Below are positions 33,253-42,823 of a DNA stretch of 64,000 bases, piece by piece. The stretch lies in contig DVKB01000034.1 in the NCBI GenBank assembly GCA_018716305.1, positions 141,752-205,751 of the forward strand. The letters are read 5' to 3'. This DNA comes from Candidatus Scatomonas merdigallinarum (GTDB lineage Bacteria; Bacillota; Clostridia; Lachnospirales; Lachnospiraceae). How positions within the stretch are numbered: the stretch's first letter is position 1; each line of letters starts with the position of its first letter. The notes under the pieces were generated by a model. That model was not told the origin of the DNA. It did no database searches and saw only the letters and a list, made by a program, of their open reading frames with translations. The position numbers were made by a program, and so were the translations under genes.

Positions 33253-34065
33253 CTACAGATCTTCCGTCACGCTCTGGGCGCGGTATCCTTCCGCGATCAT
33301 ATCCAGCTGGGTATGAAAATGCTTCAGCTCCGCCATATCGTTCAGGGCGTAGATCCGGTAAAATTCCTCCTGGATCTTTTCTACCTCCCTCTGGCTGGTG
33401 ACCCGGTACATATTTTCAATATTGTTCAGAATATCCGCCACCATCCGATGCTGCAGCTGGGAGGAAAGCTGGGCGTCCATGATCTCGCTGCGGACAGAGG
33501 ACATTTCGTTATCCAGAGCAATAATGGCGTTGGCCGCGTTGCTGAGCCTCCGTTTGATATGCTCCGGAATTCTTTCCTTGTATTTATACTGAAGGGAATG
33601 CTCCACCGTAGCCCAGAAATCCATAGCCATAGTCCGGATCTGGATTTCCATCTGCAGCTTTTTCGGCCCTTCCAGGGTATGGACCGTATAGAAAATAATC
33701 AGGTGATAGCTGCGGTATCCGCTCTCCTTCATGTTTTTTACATAGTCTTTTTCGTACTGTACTTCAATGTCGGAGCGCTCCTCGATCATCCGGGATACCT
33801 TCTCGATATCCTCTACAAACTGACAGATAATCCTCACTCCGGCAATATCCTCCACCAGCTCTTCCAGCTGATCCATGGGTATATTTTTTCTCTTCATTTT
33901 GTCCAGAATGCTGCTGACCGTCTTGACGCGCCCTTCCACGCTCTCAATCGGACAGTACATGCCCCGGTCCTGATATTCCTTTTTCATATGGCGGAACTTC
34001 AGCACCAGTTCCTGCACCGCCAGCTCATACGGTCCAAGAAGTTTATGCCATAACAAAATATCCAT
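33253..34065 (-). CDS. Small alarmone synthetase (RelQ/YjbM-like GTP pyrophosphokinase)
   Basis: Single-domain (p)ppGpp synthetase of 270 aa with no hydrolase domain. Visible RelA/SpoT synthetase motifs: VRIICQFVEDIEKV, KDYVKNMKESGYRSYHLIIF and MEIQIRTMAMDFWATVEHSL. The C-terminal tail is helical, consistent with the tetrameric RelQ type. It should make pppGpp/ppGpp in stress. Its ATG follows a 50-bp gap after the M23 gene region. Confidence 0.92.
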   Translation of the reverse strand: MDILLWHKLLGPYELAVQELVLKFRHMKKEYQDRGMYCPIESVEGRVKTVSSILDKMKRKNIPMDQLEELVEDIAGVRIICQFVEDIEKVSRMIEERSDIEVQYEKDYVKNMKESGYRSYHLIIFYTVHTLEGPKKLQMEIQIRTMAMDFWATVEHSLQYKYKERIPEHIKRRLSNAANAIIALDNEMSSVRSEIMDAQLSSQLQHRMVADILNNIENMYRVTSQREVEKIQEEFYRIYALNDMAELKHFHTQLDMIAEGYRAQSVTEDL

Positions 34066-34118
34066 GGTACTTCTCCCCTATACATGTATTCTTTCTACTT
34101 GAACAGTTTACACGATTC

Positions 34119-34973
34119 TCACGCATTGTCAAGAATCCTAAGCAGAGGATAGGGATTTACGGAGATTTCCTTTCCCTCCTCTGAGGTGAAATAAATGCCC
34201 AGATGCAGATGCACCGGAAACAGGCCTTGGGTGCCCTCCGGACCGTAGCCTGTGTCGCCCATAAATCCCAGCAGCTCCCCGGCGCGGATCTGTTCTCCCG
34301 GCTGAAAATTCCGGGCATAATCCGACAGATGGGCGTAATAAAAGTATCCTCCGGAGGGGCTGCGGACGCCGATCCGCCAGCCTCCCAGGTTCAGCCAGCC
34401 GATGTTTTCCACATATCCGTCTGTCATGCTGACCACCGGATATATTCCGCCCTCTGCCGGGGTTTCCCGTCCGCTCTCCCGGCAGAAAAGATCCGTCCCC
34501 TCGTGCCGTCTCTCTCCCTGGTCTCCTCTGGCGTCCATCCAGCCGTCCTCATAGGCTACATCCAAAACTTTATTTTCCAGGTTTCCCACCGGCATGGCCC
34601 TGAGGTCCGACCAGACCGCCCGGAGCGCGTCGGTCACTGCCTCCAGGGCTTCCGGTTTCCAGCGTTCCAGTACGGTTCGGTATCTCCGGTAATGTTCCGG
34701 CCGGACGCGGCCGGCGTCATCCAGGCTGAAACGGTTCACAATGAGAAAAACAGCCAGAACCTCCCAGACCTCTTCCCCCAGTTCCGCGGCGGCTTCCTCC
34801 GCCTTCGCGAAAGCTTCCAGAGTGATTTCCTGCTTTCGGAACGCTTCTGATTCCACTGTGCCGGCAGATAGATTTCCCGCCACAGCCAGAGCGTCCAGAA
34901 AGCTTTGAAATATCAGCGTCAGGCACAGCACTGCCGCCAGCAGTGAAAAACAGATCATTCCCCGCCGTCTCAT
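34119..34973 (-). CDS. M23 family metallopeptidase (cell-wall endopeptidase)
   Basis: Secreted or membrane-anchored protein of 284 aa. N-terminal helix MICFSLLAAVLCLTLIFQSF. A helical region at about 40-140. C-terminal LytM/M23 domain with Zn motifs RRHEGTDLF (HxxxD, His about 158) and PVHLHLGIYF (HxH near 262). It probably cleaves peptidoglycan cross-links, perhaps in growth or sporulation. It is a single gene between the RelQ-like gene and pepD. Confidence 0.88.
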   Translation of the reverse strand: MRRRGMICFSLLAAVLCLTLIFQSFLDALAVAGNLSAGTVESEAFRKQEITLEAFAKAEEAAAELGEEVWEVLAVFLIVNRFSLDDAGRVRPEHYRRYRTVLERWKPEALEAVTDALRAVWSDLRAMPVGNLENKVLDVAYEDGWMDARGDQGERRHEGTDLFCRESGRETPAEGGIYPVVSMTDGYVENIGWLNLGGWRIGVRSPSGGYFYYAHLSDYARNFQPGEQIRAGELLGFMGDTGYGPEGTQGLFPVHLHLGIYFTSEEGKEISVNPYPLLRILDNA

Positions 34974-35048
34974 AGAGCCCTCCGGAATTTATCCGCACTC
35001 TCTCTATTTTACGCCCGCCGGATCCCTCCTATGCCTTGGGCGCGGCGT

Positions 35049-36506
35049 TTATCTCAGTTCCCGCAGGACACGGAGAAGGTATTCGTAAACTCTTCCCGCG
35101 GAGGAGACAGAAAGACGTTCCTCTGTGGTGTGGATATCCAGGATGTCCGGCCCGATGGATACACAGTCCAGATCCGGCAGGCCGTCATAAAACAGGCCGC
35201 ACTCCAGCCCTGCGTGGATCACTTCCACCGCCGGCTCGGTTCCGTACATATCCCGGTATACCTCCGTCATTTTATCTCTCAGGGGCGACTGCTCCCGAAA
35301 CTCCCAGGCCGGATACGCCCCTTCCGTATGAAATTCTCCTCCCAGAAATTCCGTGAGATAGCAGATTCTGTCCCCAAGAGCCGCTTTCGCGCTGCCCACC
35401 GAGCTTCTGACGCTGACCGCGGCGGAGAGCTCCTCCGGATTCAGGCAGAGAATGCCCAGATTGCTGGAGGTCTCCACCAGCCCGGGAATGACCCCGCTCA
35501 TTTTCTCCACACCGTTGGGCACATTCATCAGGAAAAAGATAACTTTCTGCAGGCTGGTGGGGTGAAGGGCCGGTTCTGTTCCCGCTCCCTTTTCCTCGGC
35601 CGTAAGGATGAGTCCCTCCTCTGTTCCTCTGTATTCTCCCCTAAGTTCCTCCTGAAGCTCCCGAAGGGTTTCTTTCAGCAGCTCTTTCTCATCGCTGTCG
35701 ATCCCCACCAGCATTCTGGTCTCCCGGGGGATCGCGTTGTCCTTGGTTCCTCCGGAAAGTTCAGACAGCACATATTCCACTCTCTGTCCCAGCCGGTACA
35801 GGAGCCGGCCGGCCAGAAGGTTGGAATTTGCTCTGTTTTTGTGGATCTCGCTGCCGGAGTGCCCTCCCTGCAGGCCGGAGATAGTAATCTCATACCAGCA
35901 GCCGGACACGGCTCCGAACCGCACCGGAATCCCGCACCTGGCTGTCATCCCCCCGGCGCATCCGCAGAGCAGATGGCCTTCCTCCTCAGAATCCAGGTTA
36001 ATAAGCCGCCGGCCCTTCAGGGCAGACAGATCCAGGGCGCCCGCCCCCAAAAGGCCGATCTCCTCATCCGCGGTGATCACCGCCTCCAGCGGCGGATGGG
36101 GAATATCCCGGCTTTCCAGAATCGCCAGCATGTAGGCCACCGCGATTCCGTCATCTCCTCCCAGAGTGGTATCCCTGGCGGACAGGAAATCCCCCTCCAG
36201 GATCAGATCCAGTCCTTCTGTCTGAAAATCATGAGACGACCCGGGCTTTTTCTCGCAGACCATATCGGAATGGCCCTGGAGAATTACCACAGGGGAATGT
36301 TCATAGCCTTCGGTTCCCTCTTTTAGAATCACCACATTGCCGGCGGAATCCTGGGCTGCCTCCAGGCCGTGATTCCGGGCAAATTCCATGAGATAAGCGC
36401 TGATTTTCTGCGTATGTCCGGAGCCTCTGGGGATTCTGCTGATCTCCTGAAAATAGTAAAATACCCGTTCCGGCTGAAGTGTATTTAATAATTCCATATC
36501 TGTCAT
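35049..36506 (-). CDS. pepD: Aminoacyl-histidine dipeptidase (M20/PepD family)
   Basis: Cytosolic Zn dipeptidase of 485 aa. Catalytic signatures: VVILQGHSDMVCEK (first metal His and Asp), GGDDGIAVAYMLAILES (bridging Asp), ITADEEIGLLGAGALDLS (catalytic Glu), and the C-terminal VIHAGLECGLF. It hydrolyses Xaa-His and other dipeptides. Transcribed alone on the minus strand; ylbJ diverges from it 98 bp away. Confidence 0.93.
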   Translation of the reverse strand: MTDMELLNTLQPERVFYYFQEISRIPRGSGHTQKISAYLMEFARNHGLEAAQDSAGNVVILKEGTEGYEHSPVVILQGHSDMVCEKKPGSSHDFQTEGLDLILEGDFLSARDTTLGGDDGIAVAYMLAILESRDIPHPPLEAVITADEEIGLLGAGALDLSALKGRRLINLDSEEEGHLLCGCAGGMTARCGIPVRFGAVSGCWYEITISGLQGGHSGSEIHKNRANSNLLAGRLLYRLGQRVEYVLSELSGGTKDNAIPRETRMLVGIDSDEKELLKETLRELQEELRGEYRGTEEGLILTAEEKGAGTEPALHPTSLQKVIFFLMNVPNGVEKMSGVIPGLVETSSNLGILCLNPEELSAAVSVRSSVGSAKAALGDRICYLTEFLGGEFHTEGAYPAWEFREQSPLRDKMTEVYRDMYGTEPAVEVIHAGLECGLFYDGLPDLDCVSIGPDILDIHTTEERLSVSSAGRVYEYLLRVLRELR

Positions 36507-36604
36507 CCCTTTCTTTCCCTGATTTTGCTGTTCCGCGTTTTATTTTTACACACCTATTTTAAAAAAGCAAGGCATATAGATAATTAAAACAGCCCGGAGC
36601 GCAT

Positions 36605-37531
36605 ATGCGGAAATATATTTTCTTTTTTCTTCTGATCCCTCTGTTTATCTATCTCCTGTTCTCTCCCGGGGAGGCCGTCCGCGCTTCGGCAAAAGGCGTG
36701 GATCTGTGGTTTCACACAGTTCTTCCCGCGCTGCTTCCCTTTATTATTCTGTCAGGGATTCTGGTTCGCTCCGGGATCCTGCTTCCGATTTTCCGGAAAG
36801 CGGACAAAATTTTCCGGATTTTCCCGGGACTGTCCGGCGCCGGCGTTTACGCTCTGCTTCTTGGCATCTTCTGCGGGTTTCCCATGGGCGCCAAAATCAC
36901 CGCGGAACTTCTCCGGGAAGGCAGCGTCAGTTTTCGGGAAGCAAAGCTGCTGCTCCAGGTCTCCAACCATGTAAGCCCGGCCTTTCTTCTGGGCTACGCC
37001 GCGTCCCTGCTGCCGGATCCCGGCTGGGCTTTTCCCGCCGCGGTACTTTACTACAGTGCTGCCGCCGCCTCATTTTTCCTCACCCGGGGCTTTCCCGCAG
37101 TACATTTTGCTACCGGAAAAATCCGCAAAAAAGAGGCATCCAGATCCATCTCTCCTGAAGAACTTCTGGATACCTCTATTATGGACGGGTTTCTTGTAAT
37201 CTTAAAGCTGGGCGGATACATTATCCTTTTTACGGTCTGGTCAGAAATGGTTCGATCCATGTCCGGGGGATTTCCTGTTCTGGCGCCTGTCTGCGCCATC
37301 TTCCTGGAAATATCCTCCGGAACAGAAATCCTGCTGTCCGCTCCGCTTCCTCCCGTTCTGCGGATGACACTTCTGCTGGCAGGTCTGTCTTTCGGCGGAA
37401 TTTCCACCGCCGCCCAGACCGCCGGCATGATCCGCGGATCAGGTCTGCGCCTCTCTCTCTACCTGAAGGGCAAACTGCTGCAGGCAGGCCTGGCAGCCGC
37501 CTTTACCTTACTCTTCTTCGCCGTCGTCTAA
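36605..37531 (+). CDS. ylbJ: Sporulation integral membrane protein YlbJ
   Basis: Polytopic membrane protein of 308 aa of the nucleoside-recognition/Gate superfamily. In Bacillus, YlbJ is needed for spore cortex formation. Family parts: LLFSPGEAVRASAKGVDLWF, TVLPALLPFIILSGILVRSG, GIFCGFPMGAKITAEL, LLQVSNHVSPAFLLGYAAS and SFGGISTAAQTAGMIRGSGL. About 7 helices. One of few plus-strand genes. It converges on the coiled-coil gene and overlaps it by 24 bp. Confidence 0.9.
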   Translation: MRKYIFFFLLIPLFIYLLFSPGEAVRASAKGVDLWFHTVLPALLPFIILSGILVRSGILLPIFRKADKIFRIFPGLSGAGVYALLLGIFCGFPMGAKITAELLREGSVSFREAKLLLQVSNHVSPAFLLGYAASLLPDPGWAFPAAVLYYSAAAASFFLTRGFPAVHFATGKIRKKEASRSISPEELLDTSIMDGFLVILKLGGYIILFTVWSEMVRSMSGGFPVLAPVCAIFLEISSGTEILLSAPLPPVLRMTLLLAGLSFGGISTAAQTAGMIRGSGLRLSLYLKGKLLQAGLAAAFTLLFFAVV

Positions 37532-38146
37532 ATCATCCGCGTCAAAGGCTGTATCATCCAGCTCCTGCGGAGCCTCCTGGGCAGGATCCGCGGCAGCGGC
37601 CTGCTGCTGCGGCGCCAGCTCGCTTCTGTTTTTATTCACGATATCGTAGCAGCTCTGCAGAGAACCGATGAAGCTGCTGTAGCGCTCGCCTACATCCGCC
37701 AGGGTACTGCCCATGATCTGGGAAAGGTTGGCCAGCATATCGTCCGTATAGGAAATGGCGCTCATGCGGATATTGTTGGCGTCCTGCTGGGCGGAATCCA
37801 GAATCCCCTGGGCCTGCTGGTTGGCCGCGTTGACTGTCTCCGTCGCCTGGGCGTAAGCCTGCTGCATGACGGCGGTCTGCTCTACCAGTTCCCTGGCGTG
37901 AGCCTGGGCCTCCGCCACAATATTGTCCGCCTTGGACTGAGCGTCCGCCAGAATGGCGTCCTTGTTGCTGATGATCTTCTGATATCTCTTGATCTCATCG
38001 GGAGTCTTCAGACGGAGCTCTCTGAGAAGTTCCTCCAGCTCCTCTTTATTTACTACAATCTTGGTAGTGGAAAGCGGCTGATACCGGCAGCTCTCCACAA
38101 ATTCTTCGATCTCTTCAATAATCTGTTCAATTCTGCTGCTGCTCAT
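37508..38146 (-). CDS. Coiled-coil (DivIVA / ATPase-subunit-like) protein
   Basis: Cytosolic protein of 212 aa dominated by a long coiled coil (about 45-150), Ala/Gln/Glu-rich with heptads as in SKADNIVAEAQAHARELVEQ. The acidic tail is low complexity (QQQAAAADPAQEAPQELDDT, then Asp/Glu). Homologues are often labelled V-ATPase subunit H- or DivIVA-like; no ATPase operon is nearby. A scaffold role in division or polarity is possible but not shown. It precedes coaD in the opposite sense: coaD and rsmD lie upstream on the same strand, 22 bp away. Confidence 0.8.
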   Translation of the reverse strand: MSSSRIEQIIEEIEEFVESCRYQPLSTTKIVVNKEELEELLRELRLKTPDEIKRYQKIISNKDAILADAQSKADNIVAEAQAHARELVEQTAVMQQAYAQATETVNAANQQAQGILDSAQQDANNIRMSAISYTDDMLANLSQIMGSTLADVGERYSSFIGSLQSCYDIVNKNRSELAPQQQAAAADPAQEAPQELDDTAFDADDLDDGEEE

Positions 38147-38168
38147 GTTATTTTCTCCTTATCACATT

Positions 38169-38675
38169 CTACTCGCCCTGTTCGGTCAGACCGTGGACTG
38201 CCCGGTATTTTCTGCGAATTTCCCGGGCCACATATTCCGGCACAAAATTATGTATGTCCCCGCCGAAAGCAGCTACTTCCTTTACTGTAGTGGAACTCAG
38301 ATACGCGTATTCCAGAGAAGTGATCAGAAACGTCGTATCAATATCCGGCGCCAAAATCCGGTTCGTCTGTGCCATCTGCAGTTCATATTCAAAATCTGTA
38401 ATAGCCCGCAGGCCTCTGACGATCACCTTGGCATCACAGGCCCTGGCAAAATCTACGGACAGACCGCTGAAAGATGTTACTTTCACATTCGGGATATCCT
38501 CAGTTACTTTCTTAAGTATATTAACACGTTCTTCCACAGAAAACAACGGAGTTTTTGCTGAATTGTTCAGCACGCCGATAATGACTTCGTCAAAAAGCTC
38601 CGCCGCCCTGCGGACTACGTCCATATGTCCAAAGGTAACCGGGTCAAAGGTTCCCGGATATACGGCTGTTCTCAT
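38169..38675 (-). CDS. coaD: Phosphopantetheine adenylyltransferase
   Basis: CoA biosynthesis enzyme (4'-phosphopantetheine + ATP to dephospho-CoA), 168 aa. Nucleotidyltransferase motifs: [19 protein letters not shown] with the HxGH-like [24 protein letters not shown], and [17 protein letters not shown] (SSTxVKE). Four-bp overlap (ATGA) with rsmD, a classic arrangement. Confidence 0.97.
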   Translation of the reverse strand: MRTAVYPGTFDPVTFGHMDVVRRAAELFDEVIIGVLNNSAKTPLFSVEERVNILKKVTEDIPNVKVTSFSGLSVDFARACDAKVIVRGLRAITDFEYELQMAQTNRILAPDIDTTFLITSLEYAYLSSTTVKEVAAFGGDIHNFVPEYVAREIRRKYRAVHGLTEQGE

Positions 38676-39241
38676 ATCTTTTTCTCCCCTCCCCCGCGCT
38701 TCAGAAAAAGATGCGCATTGGTTTTGTATTTTTTGATTCTGGTCACAGTAAACCCTGCCTGCTCCACCCAGTCAAAGCCTGTATCCATGGAGGCTTCCAC
38801 CACCAGAAGGGTATTTTCGTCCACGCATTCTGCCTCTCGCAGACGTTCCAGGACTTCCCGCTCAAGCCCTTTCCTGTAGGGGGGATCCATAAAAATAATG
38901 CCGAAGGGCTCCTGCTTTCGCAGTCTTTCTACAGCCTGCCTAGCATCCATCACCCATACTTCGGCATCGCCCTCAAGTCCTGTAAATTTCAGATTTTCCC
39001 GGATGCAGGCCGCTGCTTTGCGGCTCTGCTCCACAAAACAGCAGCTGCGGGCTCCCCGGCTCAGGGCCTCAATGCCTATAGCTCCGCTGCCGCTGAACAG
39101 ATCCAGGAAACGGCAGCCCGAAATCCTGGGATTTAATATATTAAAAAGCGTCTCTTTGATCCGGTCCGTGGTAGGACGGGTATCCGTGCCCGGCACAGTC
39201 TTCAGCGGAAGACTCCGGCACTTTCCGGCGATCACTCGCAT
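38672..39241 (-). CDS. rsmD: 16S rRNA (guanine(966)-N(2))-methyltransferase RsmD
   Basis: Methyltransferase of 189 aa acting on 16S rRNA. Signatures: [54 protein letters not shown] (SAM-binding) and [10 protein letters not shown] (catalytic DPPY). Adjacent to coaD as in most Firmicutes. mgsA lies 11 bp upstream. Confidence 0.97.
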   Translation of the reverse strand: MRVIAGKCRSLPLKTVPGTDTRPTTDRIKETLFNILNPRISGCRFLDLFSGSGAIGIEALSRGARSCCFVEQSRKAAACIRENLKFTGLEGDAEVWVMDARQAVERLRKQEPFGIIFMDPPYRKGLEREVLERLREAECVDENTLLVVEASMDTGFDWVEQAGFTVTRIKKYKTNAHLFLKRGGGEKKI

Positions 39242-39252
39242 ATCTTATATCC

Positions 39253-39657
39253 TCAATTCTGTTCTCTCAGCTGTTCTCGCCATTCCAGATCGCCTCTGTC
39301 CAGTCCCAGGATCAGCGACTCGGCCGTGGCGATATTGGTAGCCACCGGAATATTATACTGATCGCAGCTGCGGACGATCTGGTACACATCAGGTTCCTTT
39401 GGATCGATCATGGCCGGATTGTAAAAAAAGATTACCATATCCATATCTCCCCGCTCGATCATCTCCGTAAACTGCTTATCTCCTCCTACGCTGCCCGCCA
39501 GAAATTTGTGAACCTTGAGATTTGTCACCTCTTCGATCCTTCTTCCGGTAGTCCCTGTAGCGTAAATCTCGTGTTTTATTAAAATGCCTTTATAGGCAAT
39601 GCAAAAATCTTCGATGAGACTTTTCTTGCTGTTATGTGCGATTATGCCGACATTCAT
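39253..39657 (-). CDS. mgsA: Methylglyoxal synthase
   Basis: Converts dihydroxyacetone phosphate to methylglyoxal, a glycolytic overflow bypass, 134 aa. Conserved: VGIIAHNSKKSLIEDF, ATGTTGRRIE (phosphate site), GSVGGDKQFTEMIERGDMDM with the catalytic Asp, and FFYNPAMIDPKEPDVYQIVR. Full length for the family. It heads the mgsA-rsmD-coaD unit. Confidence 0.96.
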   Translation of the reverse strand: MNVGIIAHNSKKSLIEDFCIAYKGILIKHEIYATGTTGRRIEEVTNLKVHKFLAGSVGGDKQFTEMIERGDMDMVIFFYNPAMIDPKEPDVYQIVRSCDQYNIPVATNIATAESLILGLDRGDLEWREQLREQN

Positions 39658-39881
39658 GGAATCTATCTCCTCCTATCCATCTCACGCTAGAAACCATTAT
39701 AACAAATCGCTAAAAACTTCGCAATTCTTTTCGGCATTTTATACACTTTACCAGCGGACCGGTCCTTTGCCTGCGGATACAAAAACTTCCAGTTTATTTT
39801 CACGGCTTCCTCACATACTACCACTGTAACGAAATCATCGTTGCGAAATCAGAAGAAAGAAAACAAAGGAGGCGTATGAAA

Positions 39882-40103
39882 ATGGCTAATCGTTCATCTA
39901 ATACGACTGCAGTACCGGAAGCAAAAGGAGCTATGGATCGTTTTAAATTTGAAGTTGCCAGCGAGCTGGGAGTCCCCCTCTCTGACGGATACAACGGCAA
40001 TCTGACTTCCAAGCAGAACGGATCCGTAGGGGGCTATATGGTCAAAAAAATGATCGAGGCCCAGGAGCGGCAGATGTCCGGCGGAAGCGGCCAGCAGTAC
40101 TAA
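39882..40103 (+). CDS. Small acid-soluble spore protein, alpha/beta type
   Basis: Spore DNA-coating protein of 73 aa. Family motifs KFEVASELGVPLSDGYNGNL and GSVGGYMVKKMIEAQERQM are intact, including the GPR protease site region (KFEVASE). Start 39882 (MANRSS) is favoured over one two codons earlier because AAAGGAGG is then 9 nt away. The upstream CATACTAC may be part of a forespore sigma factor site; the evidence is weak. Bounded downstream by a terminator. Confidence 0.93.
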   Translation: MANRSSNTTAVPEAKGAMDRFKFEVASELGVPLSDGYNGNLTSKQNGSVGGYMVKKMIEAQERQMSGGSGQQY

Positions 40104-40118
40104 ATTTTTCCTTTAAAA

Positions 40119-40158
40119 ATCGGATAGGGGAAGTTTCTTCCCCTACCCGATCTTTTTT
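40119..40158 (+). terminator. Terminator after the SASP gene
   Basis: Stem with arms ATCGG-TAGGGGAA / TTCCCCTA-CCGAT (one A-C mismatch) and a short loop, followed by T6 on the plus strand and an A-run on the other side. It can serve both converging genes. Confidence 0.8.
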
Positions 40159-40161
40159 CTT

Positions 40162-40608
40162 TTACAGTTCAAAGCTTCCTGTCATTTCCTCATTGACTAC
40201 ATAGTATACCATATTTTCTTCGGGTTTCACGTATAATTTGATTGCTTTGATCTCCTTTTCCGCTTTTCCCGCTGCTGTCCACGCTTCTTTCGCTCTGCGT
40301 GTCCAATCCTCTGCCTGTACTTCTCTGCCGGCATACTGAAGAATCACGGAAGAAACAGGCTCCTGAGCCTCCGCTTTCGTTTCAGCTGTTTTTTTAACGG
40401 CTGTCTTCTTCGCCGCGGGTTTCTTCTCCGCAGCTTTTTTTACAGCAGCAGTTTTTACCGCCGCTTTCTCTTCGGTCTTTTCAGCGGCTTTCGGCGCTTG
40501 CTTCACCTCGTCCGCTTTTTTGGCGCTTACGGTTGCTTTAACAGCTTCCACAGATGTCTTCTTTTCTCCGGCCTTGACTGCTGCAACTGGTGATTTTTTT
40601 TCTACCAT
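40162..40608 (-). CDS. Lys/Ala-rich protein with a DUF6465-type C-terminal domain
   Basis: Protein of 148 aa. The first 85 residues are a low-complexity Lys/Ala/Val/Thr tail with AVKKAAEKKPAAKKTAVKKT-type repeats, like the disordered tail of linker histones. The last 60 residues form a compact acidic domain (SSVILQYAGREVQAEDWTRR, IKAIKLYVKPEENMVYYVVN) that I place in the DUF6465 family common in Lachnospiraceae. Start 40608 follows GGGAGGAG. Possibly a nucleoid-associated or RNA-binding protein; inference from composition only. Confidence 0.8.
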   Translation of the reverse strand: MVEKKSPVAAVKAGEKKTSVEAVKATVSAKKADEVKQAPKAAEKTEEKAAVKTAAVKKAAEKKPAAKKTAVKKTAETKAEAQEPVSSVILQYAGREVQAEDWTRRAKEAWTAAGKAEKEIKAIKLYVKPEENMVYYVVNEEMTGSFEL

Positions 40609-40749
40609 GTTACACACTCCTCCCACGCTTATGCGTGAATTATGATTCTTATAATTTCTTCCATATCATACGCTTTTTCCCGATTTATTGCAAGGCGGTC
40701 CCCAAAATTCAATGCAACTTTGTAAGTTTCAACCAGTTTTGTATAAAAT

Positions 40750-42804
40750 TCAAAGTCCAATGTCATCAATTTGACGTTCCATATAGCGGTCCAGACAGTG
40801 CCTAAGCTCCCGGTTTTCCGGGCGTTCCAGATCCGGATCCAAGGCGGTCACATCCCCTGCCGCCCGGCTGGCCTCCTTCAGAACGGAGGCATCCTGATAG
40901 ATATCCGCGATCTGAAATTCCGCCATTCCGCTCTGCCTCAGCCCGAACAGATCTCCCGGGCCTCTCTGCTTCAGGTCTTCCTCCGCGATATAAAATCCGT
41001 CGTTGGAACGGTTCAGAACTTCCAGCCTTCTGGAGCTTTCTTCCTTTCCGTCTCCCTGCATAAAAATACAGTAGGACTGGCTGCTGCCTCTTCCCACCCG
41101 TCCCCGGAGCTGATGCAGCTGGGCAAGACCGAACCGCTCGGCATTTTCCACCACCATCACCGTGGCGTTGGGCACATTGACTCCCACCTCAACGACGGTG
41201 GTGGACACCAGAATCTGGATCCGGTTTTCCGCGAAGGCCTCCATAATCTCCGTTTTCTGAGCTGGCTTCATCCGACCGTGAAGAGGCTCGATACGGACTG
41301 CTTCCGGAAAAATTTCCCGCAGCCGTCTGGTACAGGACATAACGTCCTCGCAGTCCAGTTCCTCGCTTTCTTCCACCATGGGACAGATCACATAGACCTG
41401 GTGGCCTTTTTCTATTTCCTTCTGCATAAAACGGCAGGCAGTCTGCCGGTAAGAGGGATCCACCACGCAGTTTTTAATGGGCAGCCGCCTGGCAGGAAGC
41501 TCATCCAGCACGGAGATATCCAGATCTCCGTAGAGGATCACCGCCAGAGTCCTGGGAATGGGGGTGGCGCTCATAACCAGCACATGGGGCTTGGCGCTTT
41601 TTTCATTCAGCAGCATTCTCTGGCGCACGCCGAACCGGTGCTGCTCATCTGTAATCACCAGGGCCAGATTCCGGTACTCCACCGCGTCCTGAATCAGAGC
41701 GTGGGTTCCGATGATAAACCGCGCTTCCCCGCTGCGGATGGAGGCATAGGCCTTTTTCCGTTCCGCAGCCGTGCAGCTGCCGGTGAGCAGCACCGGTTCC
41801 ATGTCTGCCATGTGATTTTCCCGCAGCAGCCTGCTGATTGTCTCAAAATGCTGTCTTGCCAGCACTTCGGTAGGCGCCATCAGCGCGCTCTGATAACCGT
41901 TCTCTCCGGTCATAACCATGGCAAGGAAGGCCAGAATGGTCTTTCCGCTCCCCACGTCCCCCTGGATCAGACGGTTCATGCGGGTGTTCCCTTTCAGGTC
42001 CCTTTCGATCTCGTTCCAGACCCGCAGCTGTCCGCCTGTGAGCTGATAGGGGAGCTGTTCCATGATCTCCTCTGTTTTCCACACCGCCTTCATAGGCCAG
42101 CGGTTCCGTGCGGTTTCCGTTTTATCTTTCAGCCGGTAAAGCCCCAGCAGGAAAAGCAGAAATTCATCGAATACCAGCCGCCTCCTGGCCGCCTCCAGAG
42201 CCTGGCGGTTTTCGGGAAAATGGATATTTTCCAGGGCTTCTGAAAGGCCGCAGAGCCCGTATTCCGCCCGTATCTCTTCGGAGAGGTATTCTCCGGGACA
42301 TCCTTTTTCCAACGCCTGGCGCACCGCTCTGGCTACCGTTTTGCCGGAAAGTCCGGCGGTCAGGGCGTACACCGGCTGCAGGCGCCCTTCCAGTTCCCCG
42401 TACTGGGCCGGGGTAAAGATCTCCGGATGTTCCATGATCCGCCGCCCGTTCTTCTCCGCCACCTTCCCCCGAAATACGTAAAGGGATCCTCTCCTCAGGG
42501 TACTTCGCAGAAAGGGCATATGAAACCAGTTCACCTGCAGGCTTCCCGTCTCATCCCGGAGATACACAATGGTAAGGGTATGGCGCCCGGAGGTTTTGAT
42601 TTCCGGAGCTCTTTCAATGGGGCCGGCCACCGCGTTTTTGGCTCCGGTTTTCAGCTCCCCTATGGCTGCCGGGCTCTCATAACAGTCATACGCTCTGGGA
42701 TAATAGCGGAGCAGCTGTTCCAGATCGCAGATCCCTGCTTTTTGAAACAGCCGCTCCGTCTTATCACCGATTCCTTTTAAAGACTTCAGTGATTCGTTCT
42801 TCAT
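40750..42804 (-). CDS. recG: ATP-dependent DNA helicase RecG
   Basis: Branch-migration helicase for stalled forks and recombination, 684 aa, full length. N-terminal wedge/OB region (KSLKGIGDKTERLFQKAGIC, ...), helicase motif I IQGDVGSGKTILAFLA, motif II ALVITDEQHRFGVRQR (DEQH), motif III VMSATPIPRTLAVILYGD, motif VI LHQLRGRVGRGSSQSYCIFM. It follows the FakA-like gene by 19 bp in the asp23-fakA-recG arrangement usual in Firmicutes. Confidence 0.97.
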   Translation of the reverse strand: MKNESLKSLKGIGDKTERLFQKAGICDLEQLLRYYPRAYDCYESPAAIGELKTGAKNAVAGPIERAPEIKTSGRHTLTIVYLRDETGSLQVNWFHMPFLRSTLRRGSLYVFRGKVAEKNGRRIMEHPEIFTPAQYGELEGRLQPVYALTAGLSGKTVARAVRQALEKGCPGEYLSEEIRAEYGLCGLSEALENIHFPENRQALEAARRRLVFDEFLLFLLGLYRLKDKTETARNRWPMKAVWKTEEIMEQLPYQLTGGQLRVWNEIERDLKGNTRMNRLIQGDVGSGKTILAFLAMVMTGENGYQSALMAPTEVLARQHFETISRLLRENHMADMEPVLLTGSCTAAERKKAYASIRSGEARFIIGTHALIQDAVEYRNLALVITDEQHRFGVRQRMLLNEKSAKPHVLVMSATPIPRTLAVILYGDLDISVLDELPARRLPIKNCVVDPSYRQTACRFMQKEIEKGHQVYVICPMVEESEELDCEDVMSCTRRLREIFPEAVRIEPLHGRMKPAQKTEIMEAFAENRIQILVSTTVVEVGVNVPNATVMVVENAERFGLAQLHQLRGRVGRGSSQSYCIFMQGDGKEESSRRLEVLNRSNDGFYIAEEDLKQRGPGDLFGLRQSGMAEFQIADIYQDASVLKEASRAAGDVTALDPDLERPENRELRHCLDRYMERQIDDIGL

Positions 42805-42823
42805 AATCCGGGCGTTCCCGCGG

